A stretch of DNA of 33,209 nt from Kiloniellales bacterium (GCA_022361275.1 JAKSBE010000302.1:1-33209); one strand, 5' to 3'; shown: positions 14,962 to 24,758, counted from the stretch's first letter. Notes: generated by a model not told the origin, from the sequence alone. Numbers and translations are program-made.

Positions 14962-15885
14962 ATGGCGCTGAACTGGGACGATCTGCGCGTTTTCCTGGCC
15001 GTGGCGCGCGAAGGCTCGCTGTCCGCCGCGGCGCGTCGGCTCAAGGTCACCCAGCCGACCGCTGGCCGGCGCCTGCGCGCTCTGGAGGATTCGCTCTCCG
15101 CCCGGCTTTTCGACCGCCTGCCCCAGGGCTTCGTGCCGACGCCCGCCGGCGCGTCGCTGCTGCCCCTGGCCGAGGAGATGGAGCGCTCCGCCGAAGCGGT
15201 GGAGCGGCGCCAGGCCAGCATCGCCGACAGGGTCAAGGGCACGGTCCGGGTCTCGATCGGCGAGGTCATGGCACAGTTCCTCACCGCCCGGCTGCCGGAA
15301 CTGCGCGCCCGCCTGCCCGAGATCGAGATCGAGATCTCGGTCTCGCACCTGCTGGCCAACCTCTCGCGGCGCGAGGCGGACCTGGTGATCCGGGAATGCC
15401 TGCCGGAGAGCCCCGGCCTGATCGCCCGCCGGCTCGGCGAGATCGGCTTCGCGGTCTACGGCAGCCGCGACTACGTGGCCGGCAGCCCGGCCGCCCGCGG
15501 CGAGGCGCGCTACCGCGACTGCGTCTGGGCCGGCTTCGACGAGGAGCACAACTACTTCCCCGGCCAGAGGTGGCTGCTGGAGCGGCTGGGGGACAAGGCC
15601 CTCAGCGTACGTGTCAACGACGCCATGGTCCTGCACGAAGCCGTACGCAGCGGTGTCGGGCTAGGCGTGCTGGCCTGCTTCGCCGCCGATGCGGATCCGG
15701 ACCTGATCCGCCTGACGCCGACGATTCCCGGGGTGACTTCGGTCCAGCACCTGATCGTGCATCGGGATCTGAGGCGCGTACTTGGCGTACGTGCGGTCAT
15801 GGACGCCTTGGTCGCGCTCTTCGAGCGTGAGGCGGTCGACCTCGCCGGCGGCGCGCCGGTCGGGGACGTCAGGCGTACGGCCTGA
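14962..15885 (+). CDS. LysR-family transcriptional regulator
   Basis: N-terminal wHTH: LNWDDLRVFLAVAREGSLSAAARRLKVTQPTAGRRLRALEDSLSARLFDR. Confidence 0.95.
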   Translation: MALNWDDLRVFLAVAREGSLSAAARRLKVTQPTAGRRLRALEDSLSARLFDRLPQGFVPTPAGASLLPLAEEMERSAEAVERRQASIADRVKGTVRVSIGEVMAQFLTARLPELRARLPEIEIEISVSHLLANLSRREADLVIRECLPESPGLIARRLGEIGFAVYGSRDYVAGSPAARGEARYRDCVWAGFDEEHNYFPGQRWLLERLGDKALSVRVNDAMVLHEAVRSGVGLGVLACFAADADPDLIRLTPTIPGVTSVQHLIVHRDLRRVLGVRAVMDALVALFEREAVDLAGGAPVGDVRRTA

Positions 15886-15902
15886 AGGAGCGTCAGCACC
15901 GT

Positions 15903-16895
15903 CTAGAGATCTGCCTGTAGGAGGGCGATGGCGGTGGCGGCGACGATGTCGTCGACGCTGGCGCCGCGCGACAGGTCGCAGACCGGCCTGGCGAAGCCTT
16001 GCAGGAAGGGGCCGATGGCCTGGGCGCCGGCCAGGTACTGGGTCAGCTTGTAGCCGATGTTGCCGGCGTCAAGGTCGGGAAAGACCAGGACGTTGGCCCG
16101 GCCGGCCACCGGGCTTTCCTCGCCGACCTTCTTGGCCGCGACCGCCGGCGCCAGCGCGGCGTCGGCCTGGAGCTCGCCGTCGATGGCCAAGCCCGGCACG
16201 CGCGCGCGGGCCAGCGCCAGCGCCCGGGTGACCTTCTCCACGTGGGGATGCCGGGCGCTGCCCTTCGAGGAGAAGGACAGCAGCGCGACCCGCGGCGTCT
16301 CGCCCAGCAGGGCCTCGGCGCTGCGGGCCGAGGCCAGCGCGATGTCGGCCAGGGCCTCGGGCGCCGGGTCGACGTTAACCGCGCAGTCGGCGAAGACCAG
16401 GCGCCGCGCCGGACCGGCCGGCCCCTCCGGCAGGAGCATCAGGAAGAAGCTGGAGGGCGTCGCGATGCCCGCGGCCGGGCCCACGGTCATCATGCCGGCC
16501 TCGATGACCCGCCGGGTCGGGTTGGCGGCGCCCGCGACCATGGCCGCGGCGGCGCCCGCCTTCACCATCATGCCGCCGAAGTAGAGCGGCTTGCGGACCA
16601 GGCGCCTGGCCATGGCCTCGGTCATCCGCCCGCGCTCCGCGGCGCAGAGCGCGGCGTAGGCGTCGCGCGCCGGATCGCCGGCCGGATCGCGGACCTGGAT
16701 GCCGGCCAGGCCGAGGTCGAGCTCGGCCGCCGCCCCCTCGACCGCGGCGGGATCGCCCAGAAGGAGCGGCCGGGCAATGCCCTCGTCGGCCAGGCGCCGC
16801 GCCGCCCGCAGGATCCGCGGCTCCTCGCCCTCCGGCAGGACTACTGGAGACGCCTTGGTCTTGGCCGCGTCCAGGTAGGTCTCAAGGTTCGCCAT
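15903..16895 (-). CDS. pta: Phosphate acetyltransferase
   Basis: [115 protein letters not shown]. Confidence 0.93.
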   Translation of the reverse strand: MANLETYLDAAKTKASPVVLPEGEEPRILRAARRLADEGIARPLLLGDPAAVEGAAAELDLGLAGIQVRDPAGDPARDAYAALCAAERGRMTEAMARRLVRKPLYFGGMMVKAGAAAAMVAGAANPTRRVIEAGMMTVGPAAGIATPSSFFLMLLPEGPAGPARRLVFADCAVNVDPAPEALADIALASARSAEALLGETPRVALLSFSSKGSARHPHVEKVTRALALARARVPGLAIDGELQADAALAPAVAAKKVGEESPVAGRANVLVFPDLDAGNIGYKLTQYLAGAQAIGPFLQGFARPVCDLSRGASVDDIVAATAIALLQADL

Positions 16896-16981
16896 GGGAT
16901 GGACTGTCCGGGAAACGCCGAGACGCGGGTGCCGCTGGCACGGCAGATCGTGGATGACTGGCACCTTAGGGGCCGGCCCGG

Positions 16982-16995
16982 TTGATGTAAATCAA
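16982..16995. promoter_or_regulatory. Perfect FNR/FixK/DNR-type box TTGATGTAAATCAA
   Basis: Exact match to TTGAT-N4-ATCAA in the pta/citrate synthase divergent intergenic region; centre about 41 bp upstream of the citrate synthase ATG. Confidence 0.7.
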
Positions 16996-17029
16996 AGCGG
17001 AAAGCGACAAGAAAAAGCGGAGGCAAGGG

Positions 17030-18166
17030 ATGGGCGACGCCGAGATCAAGATCCACCGCGGCCTGAAGGGCGTCTACTTCGAGCGCTCGGCGACCACCTT
17101 CATCGACGGCCGGGCCGGCGAGCTGCGCTACCGCGGCTATTCGATCCACGACCTCGCCGCGCACTCGAGCTTCGAGGAGACCGCCTATCTGCTGTTCCAC
17201 GGCGAACTGCCGACGGCGGCCGAGCTCGGGGCCTTCGACGCGGAGCTCAAGGCCGCCCGCGTCCTGCCCGAGGCGGTGATCGAGATCGTCCGCAGCCTCG
17301 CCGAGGCGCATCCCATGGACGTGCTGCGCACCGCGGTCTCGGCCCTGGCGGCCTTCGACCCCGAGGTTGCCGACACCAGCGCCGAGGCGACCCTGCGCAA
17401 GGGCCTGCGCCTGACCTCCCAGGTGCCGATGATCGTCGCCGCCCAGGAGCAGATCCGCAACGGCCGGGCGCCGGTCGCGCCCGACCCGGCGCTGTCCCAC
17501 GCCGCCAACTTCCTCTACATGCTGACCGGCACAGGGCCGAGCGCCGAGGCGGCCGAACTGATGGACACCGACTTCGTGCTCCACGCCGAGCACGGCTCCA
17601 ACGCCTCCTCCTTCACCGCCCGGGTCGTGATCGGCACCGAGGCCAACCTCCATGCGGCGGTCACCGCGGCCATCGCCGCCCTCTCGGGCCCGGCCCACGG
17701 CGGCGCCGCCGAGGACGTGATGAAGATGGCCATGGAGATCGGCGAGCCGGCCGCGGCGGCCGACTACGTCAAGGCCAAGCGCAGGAACCGCCAGCCGGTG
17801 ACCGGCTTCGGCCACCGGGTCTACCGCGCCGAGGACCCGCGCGCCCGGCACATGCGCGACGGGGTGCAGCACCTGTCGCAGGAGATGGGCGAGCCCAAGT
17901 GGTACGAGATCCTGCAGGCCGTGGTCGCGGCCATGCAGCCCTATGCCCGCCACGGGGTGAACGTGAACGTCGATTTCTACTCGGGCGTGATCTACTACCT
18001 GCACGGCATCCCGGCCGACCTCTTCGTGCCGATCTTCGCCGTCGGCCGCGTGCCGGGCTGGACCGCGCAGGCGCTCGAGCAGTCCGCCAACAACATCCTG
18101 ATCCGGCCGCTGACCCTCTACGACGGCCCGCCGCCGCGCGCCTACCTGCCGGTCGAGGAGCGCTAA
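17030..18166 (+). CDS. Citrate synthase-family protein
   Basis: GLKGVYFERSATTFIDGRAGELRYRGYSIHDLA; LHAEHGSNASSFTARVVIGT; GPAHGGAAEDVMKM; GFGHRVYRAEDPRA. Confidence 0.93.
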   Translation: MGDAEIKIHRGLKGVYFERSATTFIDGRAGELRYRGYSIHDLAAHSSFEETAYLLFHGELPTAAELGAFDAELKAARVLPEAVIEIVRSLAEAHPMDVLRTAVSALAAFDPEVADTSAEATLRKGLRLTSQVPMIVAAQEQIRNGRAPVAPDPALSHAANFLYMLTGTGPSAEAAELMDTDFVLHAEHGSNASSFTARVVIGTEANLHAAVTAAIAALSGPAHGGAAEDVMKMAMEIGEPAAAADYVKAKRRNRQPVTGFGHRVYRAEDPRARHMRDGVQHLSQEMGEPKWYEILQAVVAAMQPYARHGVNVNVDFYSGVIYYLHGIPADLFVPIFAVGRVPGWTAQALEQSANNILIRPLTLYDGPPPRAYLPVEER

Positions 18167-18295
18167 CCCGGCCCCCCCACGCGGTCATGTCCGGACCTGA
18201 TGGAGCGGATGACAAACGATCCGTGTTGGGCCTTTTCGGTTGATCCGCCCGCCGGAGCGGCGCGAGACTCCCGGGATCACCCAGGAGAGCGATCC

Positions 18296-18781
18296 ATGAT
18301 CAAAGGCCTGCATCACAACGCCTATCGCTGCCGGGATTCCGAGGAGACCCGCAGGTTCTACGAGGACTTCCTCGGGCTGCCCCTGGCCGATGCCTTCGAG
18401 ATCGAGGTCACCAAGACCGGGCGCGAGACCAATGTCCTGCACAGTTTCTACCGCCTGGGCGACGGCTCCTTCCTGGCCTTTTTCGAGGCGCCGGACCAAC
18501 CCTTCGAGTTCAAGGCGCAGCACGACTTCGACCTGCACATCGCGCTGGAGACCGACCAGGCCACCCAGGAGGCCCTCTTCGCCAAGGGCAAGGCGGCCGG
18601 GATCGAGACCCGCGGGGTCGCCGACCACGGATTCATCCGCTCGATCTACTTCCGCGATCCCAACGGCTACGTGATCGAGCTCTCGGTCCCGACCGAGACC
18701 GCCGCGGACTATGCCGCCCGGGCCGAGACGACGGCCCACGCCGCCCTGGCGCGGTGGCAGGAGACCAAGCCGCGCGGATGA
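18296..18781 (+). CDS. VOC (glyoxalase/bleomycin resistance)-superfamily protein
   Basis: MIKGLHHNAYRCRDSEETRRFYEDFLGLPLAD ... GFIRSIYFRDPNGYVIELS. Confidence 0.9.
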   Translation: MIKGLHHNAYRCRDSEETRRFYEDFLGLPLADAFEIEVTKTGRETNVLHSFYRLGDGSFLAFFEAPDQPFEFKAQHDFDLHIALETDQATQEALFAKGKAAGIETRGVADHGFIRSIYFRDPNGYVIELSVPTETAADYAARAETTAHAALARWQETKPRG

Positions 18782-19101
18782 GCGCGGCCCGGACCGGGCC
18801 CCGAGATCAGCGCCGGTCTTGTGGACGACCTACCAGCGAAGGACGGCCCATCGAACGACGACGGCCCCGTCGCAGGGTTCGTCAAGAAGAGAAGGTTGCC
18901 CGGGCGTGCGGTTGCCGGACGCCGGAGGATACAGCAAGCGGCGCGCCGAGGCAGGAGTCCTGGCCGCCGCCTCATGATGGGCCTCGTTCTAACCAAGCAT
19001 AATTTCAGGTAGTGATGAAAAGTTGAAATATAGTCGAGCCGATTTATCTATTATTTAGGAATTACCCGCAAACTGTCCGGAAACTATATCGGCAGAATTA
19101 C

Positions 19102-20013
19102 TTGTACTCGATGCGACAGCCCCGCCCCTCCAGGACGAAGCCGGTCTCTGCGGGCCAGGCCTATGCCGAGCAGCTTGGCTCCCTGGGCGGCCAACGCCGC
19201 AAGGAGAGGGCGCTCCAGGTCGCCAGGCGCCAGGCCGAGCACGCCGCCGAAACCGCCGAGGCGGCCATGCTGCGCGCCGAGGCCGCCAACACGGCGAAGA
19301 CGCACTTCCTGGCCAGCATGAGCCACGAGCTGCGGACCCCGCTGAATGCCGTCATCGGCTTTTCCGACGTGCTGCGCAGCCAGGGAACCTCGAGCCCGGC
19401 GGGCGGCGTTCAGGTCGCCGATCCCAGCAAGTATGCCGATCACATCCATGAGGCGGGCGTTCACCTGCTGGCGATCGTGGACGATATCCTCGACACCGCG
19501 AAGCTGGAGTCCGGGAAGATCATCCTGCACGAAGACCCGGTCGACTGCGGAGCCCTCCTGGCCTCCTGCCGGACCTTCATATCCGGTCTCGCCCAGGCGC
19601 GGGGGGTTGCGCTGGAGTTCCGAGCCGCCCCCGATCTGCCCGGACTTTGGGGCGACGCGCAGCGGCTGCGCCAGATCCTGATCAATCTCTTGTCCAATGC
19701 CGTCAAGTTCACGCCGGAGGGTGGCCGGGTCCTGCTCCAGGCCCAGCCGCAGCAGGACGGCTCAATGACCATCCTGGTCGCCGACACGGGCGTCGGCATG
19801 CGCGAGGAGGATCTGCCGAGGGCGCTGGCGCCGTTTCAGCAGATCGAGGTGGACGCCACCCGGCGCAGCGAGGGAACGGGTCTCGGCCTGCCGCTGGCCA
19901 AGGCCTTCATTGAGCTCCACGGCGGCAGCCTCGAGATCCAGAGCCAGGTCGGCGTCGGCACCCGCGTGACGTTGCACCTGCCCGCAAGACGCGTCAGGAG
20001 GGCGCAGGCATGA
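19102..20013 (+). CDS. Cytosolic sensor histidine kinase (HisKA + HATPase); TTG start, alternative ATG at 19111
   Basis: H-box FLASMSHELRTPLNAVIGFSDVL; N-box LRQILINLLSNAVKFTPEGG; G boxes VADTGVGMREEDL and GTGLGLPLAKAFIELHGG; no transmembrane or PAS segment evident. Confidence 0.92.
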   Translation: MYSMRQPRPSRTKPVSAGQAYAEQLGSLGGQRRKERALQVARRQAEHAAETAEAAMLRAEAANTAKTHFLASMSHELRTPLNAVIGFSDVLRSQGTSSPAGGVQVADPSKYADHIHEAGVHLLAIVDDILDTAKLESGKIILHEDPVDCGALLASCRTFISGLAQARGVALEFRAAPDLPGLWGDAQRLRQILINLLSNAVKFTPEGGRVLLQAQPQQDGSMTILVADTGVGMREEDLPRALAPFQQIEVDATRRSEGTGLGLPLAKAFIELHGGSLEIQSQVGVGTRVTLHLPARRVRRAQA

Positions 20014-22010
20014 AGAACTCCCTTTCCAGGCCCGAACTGTCAAACGACGATCTCGCGGCGATCGAGTTGGCGAACCGGACGGAACGCCTCCATCGGATCC
20101 TGGACAGGGCCGCCGGCAAGCCGAGCGAGCCGCAGGCGCCCGCGACGCCGATGGCGTCCGACGCAGCCGCTGCACTCGAGGTGCCGCCGGTCTCGGCCCC
20201 ACCGGCACCGGCTGCGACCGCTGCGCCTTCCGCCGTCGCGCCGCAGATGGCTGCGCCGGCCGCGGCGCCGGCTGTCGCCCCTGCACCTCTCGCCGCCCCT
20301 GCACCTCTCACCGCCAGGCCCGCCGTCGCGGCCCCGACCCGGGATGTGACGACCCGGGATGTGACGGCCCGGGATGCCCGCGCGCGGCCGGCCCTGCCTC
20401 AGACCGAATCCCGTGCGGCGTCGGACATGGCGCCTTCGATGCCGGTCGGCCGGGTCGCCTTCGTCACCGGCTCCCAGGTCGTGGCGATCATCGACGACCC
20501 CCAGTCGCCCGCAGCCTCGCAGCTTCAGATGGGCGCCCTGGTCAAGATGCAGTCGGGCGCCTCAGTCGTCTTCGGGGTGGTCAGCGGCCTGTCGATGCCG
20601 CTGCCCGCCGAGGAGGCGGGCCAGAAGGACATGATGACCCTCGAGATCGAGCTCCTGGGCGAGGTCCTCAAGGCCGGCGACGGCGGCCTGACCGCCTTCC
20701 GGCGCGGCGTCTCCTCGCCGCCGCAGCTCAACGCGCCGGTCCTGACCACCGTCAAGGCGGACCTGATGCGCGTCTACGCGACCCCGAACAAGCAGACTGC
20801 CAGGATCGGGACGTTGCACCAGGACCGCCAGGTCCCGGTCCACGTCATGAACAACGAGCTGCTGGGCAAGCATTTCGCGATCCTGGGCACCACGGGCTGC
20901 GGCAAGTCCTGCGCCGCCACCCTGATGCTGCAGGCGATCATCGAGAAGAACCCGCAGAGCCACGTCGTGCTTCTCGATCCCCACAACGAGTATGCCAGCG
21001 CCTTTCCCGGCAGCGCCGAGATCATCGACACCGGCAACCTGGAGCTGCCCTATTGGATGCTCGAGTTCAACGAGTTCCTCGGCGTGGTCCTGGGGGGCGC
21101 GGACAGGGCGGAGAAGGCGGAGATCGCGATTCTCACCGAGGCCCTGCCGGCCGTGAAGGCGCAGTTCCAGAAGGACGGCCAGCGGGGCAGCCGCATCACC
21201 GTCGACACGCCGGTGCCCTACCGGCTGACCGACCTGGTGCAGTACATCGACACCGCGATGGGCAAGCTGGACAAGGCCGACAGCAGTGCCCCCTACCAGC
21301 GCCTGAAGTCCCGATTGTCGGCGCTGCAGGGCGACCCGCGCTACCGCTTCATGTTCGGCGGGGTCAGCGTCCGCGACAACATGGAGAAGATCCTCTGCCG
21401 GCTGCTCAGGATCCCGGTGGACGGCAAGCCGATCTCGATCCTCGATCTTTCGGGCGTGCCCTCCGAGATCGTCAACGTCGTGGTCTCGGTCCTCTGCCGC
21501 ATCACCTTCGACTTCGCGATCTGGGCCGATCGCCGGGTGCCGATCCTCCTGGTCTGCGAGGAGGCGCACCGCTACGCCGCCCAGAGCGGCCTCGGCTTCG
21601 AGCCGACCAAGATCGCCCTGGCGCGGCTGGCCAAGGAAGGCCGCAAGTACGGCGTCTCGCTCTGCCTGGTCAGCCAGCGGCCCTCCGAGATGGCGACCGA
21701 GATCCTCTCCCAGTGCAACACGGTCTTCGCCATGCGGATGACCAACCAGTTCGATCAGGAGATCCTGCGCGCGATCATCTCGGATTCGTCCCAGGGCTTC
21801 GAGCAGTCGCTGCCGTCGCTCGGCAACGGCGAGGCGATCGCGGTGGGCGAGGGCGTCTCGGTGCCGATGCGTCTCTGCTTCGACACCCTGCCGGAAGACC
21901 GGCGCCCGCGCAGCGAGACCGCGGACTTCACGGCCTCCTGGCAGAGCCCGAACGAGAACGAGGACTTCGTGCGCGAGATCGTTCAGCGCTGGCGGGCCCA
22001 GGGCCGCTGA
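20010..22010 (+). CDS. HerA-like/DUF87 ATPase with Pro/Ala-rich N-terminal linker
   Basis: Walker A ILGTTGCGKSCAATLML; VVLLDPHNEYASAF; Walker B ILLVCEEAHRYA; REGRKYGVSLCLVSQRPSEMATEILSQCNTVFAMRMTN-type segment, typical of HerA. Start overlaps kinase stop (ATGA). Confidence 0.9.
   Translation: MKNSLSRPELSNDDLAAIELANRTERLHRILDRAAGKPSEPQAPATPMASDAAAALEVPPVSAPPAPAATAAPSAVAPQMAAPAAAPAVAPAPLAAPAPLTARPAVAAPTRDVTTRDVTARDARARPALPQTESRAASDMAPSMPVGRVAFVTGSQVVAIIDDPQSPAASQLQMGALVKMQSGASVVFGVVSGLSMPLPAEEAGQKDMMTLEIELLGEVLKAGDGGLTAFRRGVSSPPQLNAPVLTTVKADLMRVYATPNKQTARIGTLHQDRQVPVHVMNNELLGKHFAILGTTGCGKSCAATLMLQAIIEKNPQSHVVLLDPHNEYASAFPGSAEIIDTGNLELPYWMLEFNEFLGVVLGGADRAEKAEIAILTEALPAVKAQFQKDGQRGSRITVDTPVPYRLTDLVQYIDTAMGKLDKADSSAPYQRLKSRLSALQGDPRYRFMFGGVSVRDNMEKILCRLLRIPVDGKPISILDLSGVPSEIVNVVVSVLCRITFDFAIWADRRVPILLVCEEAHRYAAQSGLGFEPTKIALARLAKEGRKYGVSLCLVSQRPSEMATEILSQCNTVFAMRMTNQFDQEILRAIISDSSQGFEQSLPSLGNGEAIAVGEGVSVPMRLCFDTLPEDRRPRSETADFTASWQSPNENEDFVREIVQRWRAQGR
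20281..20381. repeat. Two tandem short repeats in the linker: 18 bp x2 (CTGCACCTCTCRCCGCCM) and 15 bp x2 plus a third degenerate copy (ACCCGGGATGTGACG)
   Basis: Read directly: 20281-20298/20299-20316 and 20337-20351/20352-20366/20367-20381; encode APLAAPAPLTA and TRDVTTRDVTARDA. Confidence 0.85.
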
Positions 22011-22112
22011 CCGGCCGACGCCGCTAGGGGGTCCCTCTCTCGCCGAGGATTTGCCAAGGTCTCCCCTCGGTTGTCTGATACCGACAGCCAACACCAAGGG
22101 GAGACGACAGGC

Positions 22113-22925
22113 ATGACCGTGAGACTCGAGAAGGACGGCTTGGTCTGGACGGTGATCCACGACCGCCCCGAGGCGCGCAACGCCATGGACCCGGAGAGCG
22201 CGGACGCTCTGACCCGGGCCTTCCTCGACTTCGACGCCGATCCGGAGGCGCGGGTGGCGGTGCTCTACGGCGAGGGCGGCGCCTTCTGCGCCGGCTGGGA
22301 CCTCAAGTTCGTCTCGACCCTGAACGCCGATTATCCGCTCGGCGAGCTCGACATCCCGCCGGCCGGGCCGCGCGGCAACGGCGGCGAGATTCCCCGCGGG
22401 CCCCTGGGGCCGACCCGGCTTGAGCTGGACAAGCCGGTGATCGCGGCGATCGCCGGCCCGGCCGTCGCCGGCGGCATGGAGCTGGGCCTCTGGTGCGACT
22501 TCCGGGTCATGCAGAAAGACGCCTACTTCGGCGTCTACTGCCGGCGCTGGGGCGTGCCGCTGATCGACGGCGGCACCGTGCGCCTGCCCCGCATCGTCGG
22601 CCAGAGCCGCGCCCTGGAGATCATCCTGACCGGGCGCCAGGTCCCGGCCGAGGAGTGCCTGCGCATCGGCCTCTGCGAGTACCTCGTGCCCAACGGCGAG
22701 GTGCGGCAGAAGGCCGAGGCGCTGGCCCGGGACATCGCGCGCTTCCCGCCGGTCTGCGTCCGTGCCGACCGGCGCTCCGCGATCCGCAGCCACGGCCTGC
22801 CGCTCCGCGACGCCCTGATCCAGGAGTGGTACAACGGCCGCGAGGCCCTGGTGAAGGACGGCATCGACGGCGCCACCCGCTTCAAGGACGGCCTCGGCCG
22901 CCACGGCGATTTCGAGAACATCTAG
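22113..22925 (+). CDS. Enoyl-CoA hydratase/isomerase (crotonase) family protein
   Basis: DRPEARNAMDPESADALTRAF; GEGGAFCAGWDLK; KPVIAAIAGPAVAGGMELGLWCDFRVM; in-frame upstream start possible at 22071. Confidence 0.92.
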   Translation: MTVRLEKDGLVWTVIHDRPEARNAMDPESADALTRAFLDFDADPEARVAVLYGEGGAFCAGWDLKFVSTLNADYPLGELDIPPAGPRGNGGEIPRGPLGPTRLELDKPVIAAIAGPAVAGGMELGLWCDFRVMQKDAYFGVYCRRWGVPLIDGGTVRLPRIVGQSRALEIILTGRQVPAEECLRIGLCEYLVPNGEVRQKAEALARDIARFPPVCVRADRRSAIRSHGLPLRDALIQEWYNGREALVKDGIDGATRFKDGLGRHGDFENI

Positions 22926-23058
22926 CAAGCCCTCCCCGGGCCCCCGACGACCGGAGGCACTGGAACCTTCGACCGGACCGCCAAGCGGCCGCTCGACAAG
23001 CTGTAGCACGACGGCCGTCGCGAAGAGAGGCGGATCGACCGTCCAGGGAGGAAGCGAG

Positions 23059-23706
23059 GTGCTGGACGAGAGCCAGATCGAGGAGCTGTTCCGGCGGCTG
23101 GAAGCGCGGGCGCCGAAGCGGCCGCGGCCGCGCCAGGTCAAGGAGGACGAGGACGCATTCCGGGCCCTGGTGTCCTGCCTGCTCTCGGCCCAGAGCCTGG
23201 ATTCCAACACCGCCAAGGCCAAGCGGGCGCTCTTCGCCCTGGCCGACACGCCGGAAGGCATCCTGGCGCTGGACGACGCGGTCGTCGCCGAGGCGATCCG
23301 CCCGGCCGGGCTCTACAACATGAAGACCCGGAATCTGAAGCGGCTCTGCCGCGCGCTGATCGACGCGCACGGCAAGCGCGTGCCGCGCGACCGCAAGGGC
23401 CTGATGCGCCTGCCCGGGATCGGCCGCAAGTGTGCCGACATCATGCTGCATTTCTCCTTCGGCCAGAACACCATCGCGGTCGATACCCACGTCCACCGGG
23501 TCTGCAACCGCATCGGCCTGGCCCGCGGCCGCAGCGAGGCCGACACCGCCAGGTCGCTCGAGGCCCGGGCGCCCGACTGGGCCCTGGCCGACGGTCATCT
23601 CTGGCTGCTCGAGTTCGGCAAGAGGACCTGCCGCGCCCGGGCGCCGAAGTGCCCGAACTGCTGCCTGAACGACCTCTGCGAGGCCTTCGCCGCCGCGAAA
23701 CCCTGA
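23059..23706 (+). CDS. nth: Endonuclease III-like DNA glycosylase (HhH-GPD, [4Fe-4S])
   Basis: LLSAQSLDSNTAKAKRALF; LMRLPGIGRKCADIML; VDTHVHRVCNRIGL; C-x6-C-x2-C-x5-C (CRARAPKCPNCCLNDLC). Confidence 0.88.
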   Translation: MLDESQIEELFRRLEARAPKRPRPRQVKEDEDAFRALVSCLLSAQSLDSNTAKAKRALFALADTPEGILALDDAVVAEAIRPAGLYNMKTRNLKRLCRALIDAHGKRVPRDRKGLMRLPGIGRKCADIMLHFSFGQNTIAVDTHVHRVCNRIGLARGRSEADTARSLEARAPDWALADGHLWLLEFGKRTCRARAPKCPNCCLNDLCEAFAAAKP

Positions 23707-23734
23707 CCTGGTATCGACTCGTACAAATCGGCGT

Positions 23735-23796
23735 GTCACCTCCACCGGGCGACGCGCCCCTCCCCCATCAAGGGCGAGGGCAAGGGTGGGGGTGAC
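23735..23796. repeat. Imperfect inverted repeat GTCACCTCCACC...GGTGGGGGTGAC with nested hairpin; candidate intergenic repeat or bidirectional terminator
   Basis: 12-bp arms with one T/G wobble; inner CCTCCCCC-ATCA-AGGGCGAGG; located between convergent genes. Confidence 0.55.
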
Positions 23797-23819
23797 TCTC
23801 TGAGCTATGCAAGTCAGCC

Positions 23820-24758
23820 CTAACCCTGGGCGATCAGGCCTGCCAGCAGGGTGACCGTGACCACGGAAACCGTGGTGGAGACCAGGGACGCGGTGGAGGC
23901 GCGGGCGACGTAGCTCTCGTAGCGGCTGGCCAGGAGGTAGACGTTGGCGCCGACCGGCATGGCGGCGGCCAGGGTCGCCATGCTGCGCCAGTCCGGATCG
24001 AGATCGGGGATCAGGCCCAGCACCGTGAAGACCACGGCCGGGAAGACCAGCAGCTTGACCGTCACCAAGGCCGCCGTTTCGGCGACCTTCTCGGACAGCC
24101 GGAAGCTCGCCAGGCTGGCGCCCAGGGCGAAGAGGGCGCAGGGCACCACGGCGCCGCGCACCAGCTCGACCAGGCCGACGAAGAGGTCCGGCAGGGGCAG
24201 CCCGACCAGGGCCGCAGTCGCGCCGAGGAGCGCGGCCATGACGATGGGGTTGCGCAGGACCGCGGCCCCGGCCGGCAGGACGGCGCGCCACTGCCGGCCC
24301 GGCTCGGTCCGCGCGATCTCCAGCAGCGCCACCGTGTAGGGCATGATCAAGCCGCCCTCGATGACGATCAGCAGGGCCATGGGCAGGGCCGCCTCCGGCC
24401 CGAAGAGCGCCAGCGCGATCGGCAGGCCGATGAAGACGTTGTTGCCGAAGCAGCAGGCAAAGCCGCCGATCGCCTGCTCCTTCGGCCCGCAGCCGAAGCC
24501 CCAGCGGGTCAGCGCCATGCCGAAGGCGTGGAAGCCGACCGCGAGGCCCAGATAGGCCAGTAAGAAGCGCGGATCGAAGCGCTCGGCGAGCGGCGAGGTC
24601 GCCATGAGGTGGAACAGCATCAGCGGCAGCGCGAAGTAGAAGACGAAGCCGGTGATACCCTTGATGCCCGCGGCGTCGATCAGGCCGCGCCGTGCGGTCA
24701 CGAAGCCGGCCAGGATTACGAAGAACAGCGGCAGGGTGATGGTCGGCACGAGCCACAT
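23820..24758 (-). CDS. AEC (auxin efflux carrier)-family permease
   Basis: MWLVPTITLPLFFVILAGFVTARRGLID ... GNNVFIGLPIALALFGPEA ... MPVGANVYLLASRYESYV. Confidence 0.9.
   Translation of the reverse strand: MWLVPTITLPLFFVILAGFVTARRGLIDAAGIKGITGFVFYFALPLMLFHLMATSPLAERFDPRFLLAYLGLAVGFHAFGMALTRWGFGCGPKEQAIGGFACCFGNNVFIGLPIALALFGPEAALPMALLIVIEGGLIMPYTVALLEIARTEPGRQWRAVLPAGAAVLRNPIVMAALLGATAALVGLPLPDLFVGLVELVRGAVVPCALFALGASLASFRLSEKVAETAALVTVKLLVFPAVVFTVLGLIPDLDPDWRSMATLAAAMPVGANVYLLASRYESYVARASTASLVSTTVSVVTVTLLAGLIAQG

Noticed and set aside
15600-15885. Clustered CGTAC-containing words in the 3' end of the LysR gene
   Set aside because: Fall in coding sequence with irregular spacing; no structure or repeat unit emerges.
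18782-18977. Small overlapping ORFs after the VOC gene (63-95 aa, both strands)
   Set aside because: Arg/Pro-rich, overlapping in several frames, no RBS or recognisable motif; treated as noncoding.
20562-23261. 899-aa minus-strand ORF spanning HerA, enoyl-CoA hydratase and nth
   Set aside because: Spans three convincing plus-strand genes; composition typical of a shadow frame.
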